A stretch of 64,000 nt of DNA from Carbonactinospora thermoautotrophica (lineage in GTDB: Bacteria; Actinomycetota; Actinomycetes; Streptomycetales; Carbonactinosporaceae): positions 1,054,001-1,118,000 of the forward strand of contig NZ_JYIJ01000019.1 in NCBI RefSeq assembly GCF_001543895.1. Reading direction: 5' to 3'. A program made the position numbers and the translations under genes. Below, one piece after another: positions 41,894-50,724 of this stretch. The notes under the pieces are model-generated. The model had not been told where the DNA came from and searched no databases. It saw nothing but the letters and a program-made list of their open reading frames with translations. Position 1 is the first letter of the stretch; every line of letters starts with the position of its first letter.

Positions 41894-42376
41894 ATGACCT
41901 TCAAGGTTGGCGAGACCGTCGTCTATCCGCACCACGGGGCTGCCCGTATCGAGGCAATCGAAACACGCACGATCAAGGGTGAGGAGAAGACCTACCTGGT
42001 CCTCAAGGTCGCCCAGGGCGACCTCACCGTGAGGGTTCCGGCGGACAACGCTGAGTTCGTCGGTGTCCGTGACGTGGTGAACCAGGAGGGCTTGGACAAG
42101 GTCTTCGAGGTCCTGCGGGCCCCGCACACCGAGGAGCCGACCAACTGGTCGCGGCGCTACAAGGCGAACCTGGAGAAGCTCGCGTCCGGCGACGTCATCA
42201 AGGTCGCCGAGGTGGTCCGTGACCTGTGGCGGCGAGAGCGTGAGCGGGGTTTGTCCGCCGGTGAGAAGCGCATGCTCGCGAAGGCCCGCCAAATCCTCGT
42301 GAGCGAGCTCGCGCTGGCGGAGAACACCAACGAGGACAAGGCCGAGGCCCTCCTCGACGAGGTCCTCGCCTCTTGA
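41894..42376 (+). CDS. carD: CarD, RNA polymerase-binding transcription factor
   Basis: A 160-residue essential regulator that binds the beta subunit of RNA polymerase and stabilises the open complex, chiefly at rRNA promoters. The N-terminal Tudor-like domain [20 protein letters not shown] is followed by the helical DNA-binding part with [17 protein letters not shown] and the tryptophan in [21 protein letters not shown] precedes the ATG by a short distance. Matches the usual place before ispD. A hairpin terminates it. Confidence 0.95.
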   Translation: MTFKVGETVVYPHHGAARIEAIETRTIKGEEKTYLVLKVAQGDLTVRVPADNAEFVGVRDVVNQEGLDKVFEVLRAPHTEEPTNWSRRYKANLEKLASGDVIKVAEVVRDLWRRERERGLSAGEKRMLAKARQILVSELALAENTNEDKAEALLDEVLAS

Positions 42377-42389
42377 GCGCCTGGGCTCG

Positions 42390-42419
42390 CGTCTGAGGCC
42401 GCGAACGCGGCCTCAGACG
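42390..42419 (+). terminator. Terminator of carD
   Basis: Perfect 14-bp stem CGTCTGAGGCCGCG with CGCGGCCTCAGACG and two-base loop, 13 bases after the carD stop. Confidence 0.8.
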
Positions 42420-42512
42420 GCGTGACCGGCGTGTTTCGGCTCGTGCGCCCTGCCCGCGCCGCCGATCTGGCCGGGCGGTAAGGTGCCGCTTGATGACGAG
42501 GCGGTGCAGGGC

Positions 42513-43970
42513 ATGAGGGCGATTGCTGTCGTGCCCGCGGTCGCGGCGGCGCCGGTCACCACCGCGCCAGCCGCCACCGCGGGTCTGGCCGTTTCCCACG
42601 AACCAACCTCCGGCCTGGTGCCGTCGGCCGGCGACTCCCAGGCCGTCGGCCAGCCGCTCGGGGGACAACCGCTGCTGGTCCACGCGCTCCGTGCGGTGAC
42701 CGCCGCCGAGCTGGTGTCCGCTGTGCTCGTACCCGCGCCGTCGGTCGCCGCGGTGAAGGCCGTCCTCGACGCGGCCGGCCTGGACACGGCCCGTGCGTGG
42801 TCCGCGGGGGAGACCCGCGCCGCCTGCCTGGCCGCGGCGCTGCGGCTGTTGCCGTCCGACGCCGATGTGGTCGTCGTGCACTCTCTCGCCTATCCGCTGA
42901 TCCCGCCGTCGCTGGTCGACGCCGTGATCCGCCGCGTGCGGGACGGCGCCGACGCCGCGGTGCCCGTCGGTCCGGTCACCGACACGATCAAGCGCCTGGA
43001 CGCCGGCGGCGCGGTGGTCGCGACCGTGCCCCGCGACGAGCTGGGCGTGCTCCAGGCGCCGTACGCGTTCCGCCGCGACCTCGCCGAACGCCTGTTCGGC
43101 GATCCGACCGGGTCGTCCGACGAGATCGAGCGCGCCCTGCGGTCCGGCGTCAAGGTGGCTGGGGTGCCGGGCACGGCCAGCGGCTCCCCGGTCCGTGCCG
43201 GCGCCGACCTGGCCTGCGCCGAGCCATCGTCCGGCCCAGCCGGGACCGCGCCCGCCGCCGCTGTCGTGCTCGCCGGGGGCCGGGGCAGCCGGTTCGGCGC
43301 CGACCGCAACAAGGCGTTCCTGCCCGTCGCCGGCCGGCTGGTCGCGGCCTGGTCGCTGCGTGCGTTCGCCGCCCTGCCCGAGATCGGCCGCCTGGTGTTC
43401 GTGGTCCGCGCGGAGGACCGTGACCTGGCCGAGCGGATGCTGGCCGAGGACCTGCCCGGCGTACCCGTCGACCTCGTCACGGGCGGGGCGACCCGGCACG
43501 GCTCGGAGTACAACGCGCTGCGCCACCTCGCCCCGGCGATCCGCGCCGGTCAGGTCGGGTGCGTGCTGCTGCACGACGCCGCCCGCCCGGTCGTCGACCC
43601 CGCCCTGGTCCGTCGCGTCCTCGCCGCGGCCCGCCGGCACGGCGGCGCCCTGCCCGGCCTGCCTGCCGAACGCCTGGTCCCGGTCGGCCCGGACGACACG
43701 GTCCACGGCGGGGTCCAGCCCGACCTGGTCCGGGTGCAGACCCCGCAGGCGTTCCAGGCCGTGCCGCTGCTGGCCGCGTACGAGGCGGCTGAGCGCGACG
43801 GGTTCGACGGCAGCGACACCTCGGCGTGCGTCGAGCGGTACGCCCCCGGGCTGCGCGTCCAATGCGTCCCCGGCGACCCGCGCAACCTCAAGGTGACGTA
43901 CGCGCCCGATCTGCTGCTGGCCGAACGCTTCTTGGCCGGTCAGGACACCGCCGCGAAGGCTACCGGGTAG
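42513..43970 (+). CDS. ispD: IspD with duplicated cytidylyltransferase domain
   Basis: 2-C-methyl-D-erythritol 4-phosphate cytidylyltransferase of the non-mevalonate isoprenoid path, but about 485 residues instead of 230-270. Two IspD-like domains are in tandem. The second (about 247-485) has the working set: LAGGRGSRFGADRNKAFL, GGATRHGSEYNAL, LLHDAARPV and RNLKVT. The first (about 1-235) keeps PVTDTIKR and overall shape but lacks the glycine loop, reads HSLAYP where HDAARP belongs, and lacks the late lysine. It looks catalytically dead. A start at GTG 42483 would add ten residues; ATG 42513 matches the IspD opening RAIAVVPA. Confidence 0.85.
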   Translation: MRAIAVVPAVAAAPVTTAPAATAGLAVSHEPTSGLVPSAGDSQAVGQPLGGQPLLVHALRAVTAAELVSAVLVPAPSVAAVKAVLDAAGLDTARAWSAGETRAACLAAALRLLPSDADVVVVHSLAYPLIPPSLVDAVIRRVRDGADAAVPVGPVTDTIKRLDAGGAVVATVPRDELGVLQAPYAFRRDLAERLFGDPTGSSDEIERALRSGVKVAGVPGTASGSPVRAGADLACAEPSSGPAGTAPAAAVVLAGGRGSRFGADRNKAFLPVAGRLVAAWSLRAFAALPEIGRLVFVVRAEDRDLAERMLAEDLPGVPVDLVTGGATRHGSEYNALRHLAPAIRAGQVGCVLLHDAARPVVDPALVRRVLAAARRHGGALPGLPAERLVPVGPDDTVHGGVQPDLVRVQTPQAFQAVPLLAAYEAAERDGFDGSDTSACVERYAPGLRVQCVPGDPRNLKVTYAPDLLLAERFLAGQDTAAKATG

Positions 43971-44449
43971 GTCACCATCCCGCGCTGGTGCCCGGCGTAC
44001 CCGGCGAGCGGCCTGGCCTGGTACACCTCGTCCGGCACCTCCCACGGGGAGCGCAGCCCGTGCCGGGAGGCGGGCTCGAACCCGAACCGCCCGTAGTACC
44101 GCGGGTCCCCGAGCACGACGACGATCCGCTCGCCGGCCGCCTCGGCCTTGTCCAGCGCCGTGCGCACCAGCGCGCTCCCCACTCCCTGCCGCCGCCGGTC
44201 GGGCCGTACCGCGAGCGGCGCCAGCGCAAGCAGCGGCTCCCCGCCCGCCGTCGCGCGGGTGAGCAGCACATGCCCGATGATCTCGCCGGCCGCCTCGGCG
44301 ACCAGCGACAGCCCGGGCAGCCAGGCGTCCGAGGCGCGCAGCGCGTCCACCAGCGCGCTCTCGGCCTCCCGCCCGAACGCGGCCGTGTGCACCGCGCGGA
44401 TCGCCGCCTGGTCACCACCCCGTTCGAGGCGAATCCGGAAGCGCTCCAT
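43940..44449 (-). CDS. GNAT-family N-acetyltransferase
   Basis: A 169-residue GNAT. The acetyl-CoA loop LAPLAVRPDRRRQGVGSAL is clear, followed by VVLGDPRYYGRFGFEPA, which places it with YhbS-type acetyltransferases. The target is unknown. Its 3' end overlaps the 3' end of ispD by 31 bases on the opposite strand, so transcription is convergent with no terminator between. It begins at ATG 44449. Confidence 0.83.
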   Translation of the reverse strand: MERFRIRLERGGDQAAIRAVHTAAFGREAESALVDALRASDAWLPGLSLVAEAAGEIIGHVLLTRATAGGEPLLALAPLAVRPDRRRQGVGSALVRTALDKAEAAGERIVVVLGDPRYYGRFGFEPASRHGLRSPWEVPDEVYQARPLAGYAGHQRGMVTYPVAFAAVS

Positions 44450-44489
44450 GACCGCACGCTAAGCCGCGACCCCTGGACAGGGCACCTGG

Positions 44490-44601
44490 TTTTCCACCGC
44501 GGCCGAGTTATCCACAGATCGCGTCTTGTGGTTGGCGTTCCGGCCCACGGCGGGCGATCATGGAATTGGGGTCGCCCCCCTTGGGAGGGCGGGGGCTGCC
44601 C
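44490..44601 (+). repeat. Dispersed TTNTCCACA-pair element, copy B
   Basis: A degenerate TTTTCCACC (44490-44498) and a TTATCCACA (44508-44516) are again spaced exactly 18 bp. After 51 bases, GATCATGGAA and GGGGTCGCCCCCC then TTGGGAGGG follow, as in copy A. The segment ACAGATCGCG after the second box is identical in copies A and B. Confidence 0.75.
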
Positions 44602-44927
44602 GGGGATGTCCTGCCACGGCCTCGGCACCGGCACGCCGCCACCCCGGTCCGGGAGGACACGGGGTGCGCGTGACCGTCGCCTGTGGCGAGGAAGGACGGC
44701 TCGAGCGGACAGTTCGGCAGGGTACGGCGCCTGGGCGGGCCTCGAGGCGGCCTCGGCGCCGGACAGGCTTCCTCAGCCGGCGTCCCCGGCGCTGGCGCAG
44801 GACGCGGAAGGGACGAGGCCGCAGCCCCGGTCGAGCCACGGGCGGGTGAGGTCAGGTAGCCCGTCCGGACGCGTGGAATGGGCACGGAAGGGGCTCCGCA
44901 GGGGGTCACTCTGGTTGGATTGTTGCC
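44602..44927. other. Gene-free 0.3 kb after element copy B
   Basis: No coding frame with credible composition or ribosome site. It ends at the ispF start. No -10 motif is obvious apart from the AT-poor sequence TTGGATTGTTGCC just before the ATG. Confidence 0.5.
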
Positions 44928-45410
44928 ATGGCAACTCCCCGGGTTGGCGTGGGCGTCGACGTCCATCCGTTCGCCGAAGGGCGTCCCCTGTGGTTGGCCG
45001 GCCTGGAGTGGCCGGGCGAGACCGGCCTGGCCGGGCATTCCGACGGAGACGTGGCCGCACACGCCGCGTGCGACGCGTTGCTCTCGGCGGCGGGGCTCGG
45101 CGATCTCGGCGCGCAGTTCGGGACGGCCGAGCCGGAGTGGGCCGGCGCGTCCGGCGTGGCGCTGCTGGCGGAGACCGCCCGGCGGGTGCGCGCGGCCGGA
45201 TACCAGGTGGGCAACGTCGCGATCCAGGTGATCGGCAACCGACCCAAGGTCGGCCCACGGCGCGCCGAGGCGGAGAAGACGTTGTCAGCGGCGGTCGACG
45301 CCCCGGTGACGGTCGCCGCGACCACGACCGACGGGCTCGGCCTGACCGGGCGCGGCGAGGGGTTGGCGGCGATCGCGACCGCGTTGGTGTACCCGACCAG
45401 CTCTCGCTGA
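44928..45410 (+). CDS. ispF: 2-C-methyl-D-erythritol 2,4-cyclodiphosphate synthase
   Basis: A 160-residue trimeric zinc enzyme of the non-mevalonate pathway. Zinc ligands are visible in GVDVHPF and [11 protein letters not shown], with the substrate loop [13 protein letters not shown] near the end. The length is normal. In many actinobacteria it follows or is fused with ispD; here the two are separated by the GNAT gene and the element copy B, about one kilobase apart. The ATG at 44928 fits the family opening. Confidence 0.94.
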   Translation: MATPRVGVGVDVHPFAEGRPLWLAGLEWPGETGLAGHSDGDVAAHAACDALLSAAGLGDLGAQFGTAEPEWAGASGVALLAETARRVRAAGYQVGNVAIQVIGNRPKVGPRRAEAEKTLSAAVDAPVTVAATTTDGLGLTGRGEGLAAIATALVYPTSSR

Positions 45411-45428
45411 CCGCTAGCAGGGGGAACC

Positions 45429-46715
45429 ATGCCCGAGACGCCACTGATCCGCAGCCTGCGGGCCGCCGTCGCGGCGGCTCCCGACGACGTGCCCCTGCGG
45501 CTGCACCTGGCCAGCCTGTTGCTGGACGCGCATCTGACCGACGAGGCGATCACCCACATCGCGGCGGCGCTGCAACGCGATCCGGGTTCCGACGAGGCGC
45601 GCGCGCTCATGGCCCGTGCGGTGAGCGCCCCGGTGACCCCGCCGCGGGCGGAGCACCTGGGCGGCAGCCAGGAGTCGCCGGCACGCCCGGACGGCGACGC
45701 CGTGCTCGGCCCGCGAACCGACGAGTTCGACTGGCAGGCCGCCGAGCAGGAACTGGCCGACATCGTGCCGCCGATGTTCGTGACGAGTGGCCCTGAGGGG
45801 GGCGCCGGAGACCTCGCCGACCTGGACAGCGGGCCGGCCTTCGACGTGGAGACGTCGACCGTGCGGCTGGCCGACGTGGGCGGCATGGCCGAGGTGAAGG
45901 AACGCCTGGAGGCCGCGTTCCTGGCGCCGCTGCGCAACCCGGAGCTACGCCGGCTGTACGGGAAGAGCCTGCGCGGCGGGCTGCTGCTGTACGGGCCGCC
46001 GGGCTGCGGCAAGACGTTCATCGCGCGGGCGGTCGCTGGCGAGATGGGCGCGCGTTTCCTGTCGGTCTCCCTGGCCGACGTGCTGGACATGTACGTCGGC
46101 CAGAGCGAGCGCAACCTGCGGGAGATCTTCGACACCGCCCGCCGGGCCGCTCCTTGCGTGCTGTTCCTGGACGAGATCGACGCGATCGGCCAGAAGCGCA
46201 GCAACCTGCGCAGCTCCGGCATGCGCGGCACGGTGAACCAGCTGCTGGCCGAGCTGGACGACGTGGGCGACCGCAACCAAGGCGTGTTCGTGCTGGCGGC
46301 CACCAACCATCCATGGGACGTGGACGTGGCGCTGCGCCGGCCGGGCAGGCTGGACCGCACGCTGCTCGTCGTGCCGCCCGACCCGCCGGCGCGCGAGGCG
46401 ATCCTCCGCTACCACCTGAAGGACCGCCCGGTGGCCGGGATCGATCTGCGTAAGCTGGTCCGCCGTACCGAGGGGTACTCCGGCGCGGACCTCGCGCACC
46501 TGTGCGAGACCGCGGCCGAGCGGGCGATGCTGGAGGCGGCCAGGACCGGGCAGGCCCGGCTGATCGAGATGCGCGATTTCGAGACGGCCCTGGCCGAGGT
46601 GCGGCCGTCGACCGGGCCGTGGTTCGAGACTGCGCGGAACGTGGCGCTGTTCGCGAACGAGGGCGGGACGTACGATGACCTGCTCGTCTACCTGAAGAAG
46701 AGACGGATGGTCTGA
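45429..46715 (+). CDS. Classic AAA ATPase with short TPR-like N-terminus
   Basis: A 428-residue AAA protein. The N-terminal 60 residues look like one or two TPR helices (PLRLHLASLLLDAHLTDEAI). An acidic linker leads to a FtsH/p97-type AAA domain with Walker A GPPGCGKT, Walker B LFLDEIDA, the pore-loop-like YVGQSERNLREIF and the arginine finger in RRPGRLDRT. No protease domain follows. Its start is 18 bases after ispF, and its stop is five bases before the TPR membrane gene, so the two probably act together. The substrate is not known. Confidence 0.82.
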   Translation: MPETPLIRSLRAAVAAAPDDVPLRLHLASLLLDAHLTDEAITHIAAALQRDPGSDEARALMARAVSAPVTPPRAEHLGGSQESPARPDGDAVLGPRTDEFDWQAAEQELADIVPPMFVTSGPEGGAGDLADLDSGPAFDVETSTVRLADVGGMAEVKERLEAAFLAPLRNPELRRLYGKSLRGGLLLYGPPGCGKTFIARAVAGEMGARFLSVSLADVLDMYVGQSERNLREIFDTARRAAPCVLFLDEIDAIGQKRSNLRSSGMRGTVNQLLAELDDVGDRNQGVFVLAATNHPWDVDVALRRPGRLDRTLLVVPPDPPAREAILRYHLKDRPVAGIDLRKLVRRTEGYSGADLAHLCETAAERAMLEAARTGQARLIEMRDFETALAEVRPSTGPWFETARNVALFANEGGTYDDLLVYLKKRRMV

Positions 46716-46720
46716 GGACC

Positions 46721-47773
46721 GTGGAGGAGCGTGCGCTACTACGCGCCCAGGTTCTGATCCGGCTGCGCCGATGGAACCGGGCGCGGAGCCTGCTCGCGCT
46801 CGTGCTCGCCCGGGATCCGGACTGCGTGGAGGCCTGGTGCCTGCTGGCCCGCTGCCACAACGGGCTGGGGGAGTATCCGGGCATGCTCAGGGCGGCCGAG
46901 CGGGCGCTCACGATAGATCCGGCCAGCGACTGGGCGCACCGGCTGCGCAGCATCGCCCTGACCGAGCTGGGCCGGCACCAGGAGGCGGTGTACTCGGCGC
47001 GGGAGGCGGTCCGGCTCGCGCCGAAGGACTGGCGGGCGTACGTGGCGCTGGCCAGCGCGCTCAACGGCCTGCCCGAGCACCGCCGGGAGGCCCTGAACTG
47101 GGCGCGCCGCGCCGTCCGGCTCGCCCCGGACCAGCCGGACACCCACTTCACGGTCGGCCTGGTCGCGGCCGAGCTGGGCGAGGACGACCTGGCGGACCGG
47201 TCGTTCCGTGAGGCGCTGGCGCTCCGGCCCGACCATGCGGCGGCGATCAACAACCTGGCCCTCCTGGATCTGCGGCGAGGCCGGATGGCGTCGGCGGCGT
47301 CCGGTTTCGGGGCCGCGGTGGCCAGCGACCCCACCTCGCACATCGCCCGGGAGAACGTAGACGTGGTGGGCTGGGCCCTGCTGCGACGCGCGCACATGGT
47401 CGCGTTCGTCGCCCTGTTCGGGCTGACCCAGCTACTCCGGCTCGGCGACCGCGGGGTCGTGCCGGCCCTGGTCCCGGAGCGCGCGTGCGTAGGCGTGCTG
47501 CTGCTCGGGACCTGGGTGGCGATGATCCTGCGTACCTCGGGGCACCTCACGCCCCCGGTGCGCCGGTACCTGTGGACGCAGCCCCGCCGCGACCCGCTGT
47601 TCGGGGTGATGGCCGGCGGGTTGGGCGTGGGCGTGCTGGGCACGGTCGCGGCCGCGCTGCTGCCCGGGCAGCCGGCGCTGATGGCGGTCGTGGTCGCGTT
47701 CCTCGGCCTGCTGGCCAGCTTCCTCGCCTCGTCCCTGCGGTACCTGCGCGTGTGCCGGGCCGGCACCGGCTGA
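46721..47773 (+). CDS. TPR protein with C-terminal membrane domain
   Basis: A 350-residue protein. About six tetratricopeptide repeats occupy residues 1-205 (for example AWCLLARCHNGLGEYPGMLR, and AYVALASALNGLPEHRREAL), followed by three or four membrane helices (about 217-345). The repeats should face the cytoplasm and hold client proteins for the neighbouring AAA ATPase. It begins at GTG 46721, five bases after the ATPase stop. I know no named function for this pair. Confidence 0.78.
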   Translation: MEERALLRAQVLIRLRRWNRARSLLALVLARDPDCVEAWCLLARCHNGLGEYPGMLRAAERALTIDPASDWAHRLRSIALTELGRHQEAVYSAREAVRLAPKDWRAYVALASALNGLPEHRREALNWARRAVRLAPDQPDTHFTVGLVAAELGEDDLADRSFREALALRPDHAAAINNLALLDLRRGRMASAASGFGAAVASDPTSHIARENVDVVGWALLRRAHMVAFVALFGLTQLLRLGDRGVVPALVPERACVGVLLLGTWVAMILRTSGHLTPPVRRYLWTQPRRDPLFGVMAGGLGVGVLGTVAAALLPGQPALMAVVVAFLGLLASFLASSLRYLRVCRAGTG

Positions 47774-47954
47774 CCGCGGGTGAACCGCCGGGAAGCTGGC
47801 TGACGATCATTCGCGGGGTGAGACCGGCGCCGGCCCCGCGGACCCAGCGGGCCGCCAGGGGTACGGCTCGGGCCCGAACACGGTGCGCTCGGCCATCGGC
47901 TTCACGGCCGCCGCACCCGGGTACCGGTTAGGTGCGTCCTGAGAGGAGGGCGGC

Positions 47955-48206
47955 GTGGCCACGGTGTTCACGTACGAGATCCAGCTCTGCGACCCGGACG
48001 AGATCAAGGAGGACATCGCCTCCGAGTACCGGCGCTGGGAGACCGTCCGCTCCGGACTGGACGACAGCGGCGAATCCCCCGAGCGACTGGCCGAGCGGCT
48101 GCTCGTGGAGTACCTGGCGGAGGAGCCGAAAGCCCGCGACCGGGTACGTGTCGCCATCCGCCGGTACGACGAGCTGCTGCACGTCGCCTACCCCTCCGGC
48201 GGCTGA
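47955..48206 (+). CDS. Small acidic protein of unknown function
   Basis: An 83-residue, helix-rich, acidic protein (ATVFTYEIQLCDPDEIKED onward). No domain is recognised. A GAGGAGGG ribosome site seven bases before the GTG start at 47955 gives good support for a gene. It lies between the AAA-TPR pair and cysS. No signal peptide or membrane helix. Confidence 0.6.
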   Translation: MATVFTYEIQLCDPDEIKEDIASEYRRWETVRSGLDDSGESPERLAERLLVEYLAEEPKARDRVRVAIRRYDELLHVAYPSGG

Positions 48207-48277
48207 GCCGGCCCCGGCAGCAGCACGGGGATCACCCGGGCAGGCGTCGCCGGGTGAGTAAGTCCCAGCTCAGCGAC

Positions 48278-48283
48278 TACGCT
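48278..48283 (+). promoter_or_regulatory. Putative -10 element of cysS
   Basis: TACGCT ends seven bases before the GTG at 48291 and one base before the GTG at 48285. If the mRNA is leaderless, 48291 is the true start. Confidence 0.4.
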
Positions 48284-48284
48284 T

Positions 48285-49700
48285 GTGCGGGTGAGCCTCC
48301 GCCTGTACGACACCAGCGCCCGCACGGTCCGTGACTTCGTCCCGCTCCAGCCGGGGAAGGTCGGCATCTACCTGTGTGGCGCCACCGTCCAGGCGCCGCC
48401 GCATCTGGGACACATGCGTCCCGCGGTCAGCTTCGACGTGCTGCGTCGCTGGCTGGAGCGGTCCGGGTACCGGGTCACGTTCGTCCAGAACGTCACCGAC
48501 ATCGACGACAAGATCCTGCGCAAGGCGGCCGAGCAGGGCGAGCCGTACTGGGCGATCGCGTACCGCAACGAGCTGGCGTTCCGGCACGGCTACTCCACCC
48601 TGGGTTGCCTGCCCCCGACCGTGGAGCCGCGCGCGACCGGGCACATCCCGGAGATGATCGAGCTCATCCGCCGGCTCATCGAACGCGGGCACGCGTACCC
48701 CTCCGGCGGTGACGTGTACTTCGACGTGCACTCCTACCCCGACTACGGGGCGCTGTCCAACCAGCGCCTGGAGAACATCCAGCCCAGCGAGGACGGCGAC
48801 ACCGGCCTGAAGCGGGACCCGCGCGACTTCGCGCTGTGGAAGGGCGTCAAGCCCGGCGAGCCCGTCTGGGACACCCCCTGGGGTCCGGGCCGCCCCGGCT
48901 GGCACCTGGAGTGCTCGGCCATGGCGCGCAAGTACCTGGGCGAGACCTTCGACATCCACGGCGGCGGCGTGGACTTGGTCTTCCCACACCACGAGAACGA
49001 GATCGCGCAGTCGCGCGCGGCCGGCTGGGGCTTCGCCCGGTACTGGCTGCACCAGGCGTGGCTGACGCTGGCCGGCGAGAAGATGAGCAAGTCGGTCGGC
49101 AACGTGGTGTCGATGGACTCCATGCTCCAGCGGGTGCGCCCGATCGTGCTCCGCTACTACCTGGTCGCGCCGCACTACCGGTCGACGATCGAGTACAGCG
49201 ACGAGGCCCTGGCGGAGGCCGCCGCCGCGTTCGGGCGGATCGAGCAGTTCGTGAAGCGCGCCACCGAGCTGGTCGGCGACCTGGACATCTCCACCGTCAC
49301 CCTGCCGGACGGGTTCGTGAACGCGCTCAACGACGACCTCGGCGTGCCGCAGGCGCTCGCCGTGGTCCACACCACGGTCCGCGACGGCAACGCCGCGCTG
49401 GCCGCGGTCGACAAGGACGCCGTGGTGATCGCGCTCGGCCAGGTGCGCGCCATGCTCGACGTGCTCGGCCTCGACCCGCTGGCCCCCTCCTGGGCCGCCA
49501 CCGAGCGGGGCGGTGCTGAGGCCGAGCTGCGCGAGGTCATCGACGCGCTGGTCGAGATCGCCCTGGAGCAGCGGCAGGCGGCCCGGCAGCGCAAGGACTA
49601 CGCGACCGCGGACGCGATCCGGGCGCGGCTCAACGAGGCCGGCATCGCGGTCGAGGACACCCCGGCGGGTACCCGCTGGACGCTCAAGGGCCGGCCGTGA
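48285..49700 (+). CDS. cysS: Cysteinyl-tRNA synthetase
   Basis: A 471-residue class I synthetase. The zinc site begins in [17 protein letters not shown], including the HIGH-like element HLGH; other landmarks are [35 protein letters not shown] and the KMSKS loop. The anticodon-binding domain fills the C-terminal third. An alternative GTG start at 48291 would drop MR. It overlaps rlmB by GTGA at the end, so both are co-transcribed, a common pairing in actinobacteria. Confidence 0.95.
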   Translation: MRVSLRLYDTSARTVRDFVPLQPGKVGIYLCGATVQAPPHLGHMRPAVSFDVLRRWLERSGYRVTFVQNVTDIDDKILRKAAEQGEPYWAIAYRNELAFRHGYSTLGCLPPTVEPRATGHIPEMIELIRRLIERGHAYPSGGDVYFDVHSYPDYGALSNQRLENIQPSEDGDTGLKRDPRDFALWKGVKPGEPVWDTPWGPGRPGWHLECSAMARKYLGETFDIHGGGVDLVFPHHENEIAQSRAAGWGFARYWLHQAWLTLAGEKMSKSVGNVVSMDSMLQRVRPIVLRYYLVAPHYRSTIEYSDEALAEAAAAFGRIEQFVKRATELVGDLDISTVTLPDGFVNALNDDLGVPQALAVVHTTVRDGNAALAAVDKDAVVIALGQVRAMLDVLGLDPLAPSWAATERGGAEAELREVIDALVEIALEQRQAARQRKDYATADAIRARLNEAGIAVEDTPAGTRWTLKGRP

Positions 49701-50650
49701 CGGCGCGCGGCAAGCAAGGCGGCCGCGGCGACAAGCCGGGCAAGGCCGCGCAGAAGAAAGCCTCCGGCCAGTGGGTGCACCGCGGCCGCGGGCACCCGAC
49801 CCTGCCGGCCGCGGAGCGGCCCTGGCACAAGGCGTACCAGCGGGCCGAGGCGGCCAAGGACGCCCGCCGCGCCGCGCGGGCCAAGGCCAAGGAGGCGGCC
49901 CCCGAGGTCGTCGCCGGGCGCAACCCGGTGCTCGAGGCGCTGCACGCGCACGTCCCGGCCAAGGCGCTGTACGTCGCGGTCGGCATCGACTTCGACGACC
50001 GCGTCCGGGAGGCGCTCAAGATCGCCACGGACACCGGCGTGCCGCTGCTGGAGGTGACCCGGTCCGAGCTGGACCGGCTCACCGGCGGCGCGCTGCACCA
50101 GGGGCTCGCGCTGCAGATCCCGCCGTACGAGTACGCCCACCCCGACGACCTGGTCGAGCGGGCCCGCGACGCGGCGGAGGAGCCGCTGATCGTCGCACTC
50201 GACGGGGTGACCGACCCGCGCAACCTGGGCGCGGTCGTGCGCTCGGCCGCCGCCTTCGGCGCCCATGGCGTCGTGGTGCCGGAGCGCCGGGCGGCCGGCA
50301 TGACGGCCGGCGCCTGGAAGGCCTCGGCGGGCGCGGCGGCCCGGCTTCCGGTGGCTCGGGCGACCAACCTGACGCAGGCGCTCAAGGCGTACCAGAAGGC
50401 CGGGTTGATGGTCGTCGGCCTGGCCGCCGACGGCGCGGTCGACCTGGCCGACCTGGAGCTGGCCGTCGATCCGCTGGTGCTGGTCGTCGGCTCGGAGGGC
50501 CGGGGTCTGTCCCGCCTGGTCGCCCAGACGTGTGACCTGCTGGTCCGCATCCCGATCGCGGCGCACACCGAGTCGCTGAACGCGGGCGTGGCCGCCGGCA
50601 TCGCCCTGTACGAGGTGGCCCGCCGCCGCGCCGCCGCCGGTCGGCTCTAA
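49697..50650 (+). CDS. rlmB: 23S rRNA 2'-O-methyltransferase RlmB (SPOUT family)
   Basis: A 317-residue SpoU-type RNA methyltransferase that methylates the ribose of G2251 of 23S rRNA. A basic 70-residue extension (lysine/arginine/glycine-rich) precedes the substrate-binding domain [14 protein letters not shown]. The knot has [39 protein letters not shown] and [18 protein letters not shown]. It starts within the cysS stop (GTGA). Confidence 0.92.
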   Translation: MTARGKQGGRGDKPGKAAQKKASGQWVHRGRGHPTLPAAERPWHKAYQRAEAAKDARRAARAKAKEAAPEVVAGRNPVLEALHAHVPAKALYVAVGIDFDDRVREALKIATDTGVPLLEVTRSELDRLTGGALHQGLALQIPPYEYAHPDDLVERARDAAEEPLIVALDGVTDPRNLGAVVRSAAAFGAHGVVVPERRAAGMTAGAWKASAGAAARLPVARATNLTQALKAYQKAGLMVVGLAADGAVDLADLELAVDPLVLVVGSEGRGLSRLVAQTCDLLVRIPIAAHTESLNAGVAAGIALYEVARRRAAAGRL

Positions 50651-50724
50651 GGCGTGCCCCCGCTCCCCGGGGGCCGCTCGACGACGTTGCCAAAGCCCAG
50701 GGGACCAGGCGGCAGGGGCGCGGT

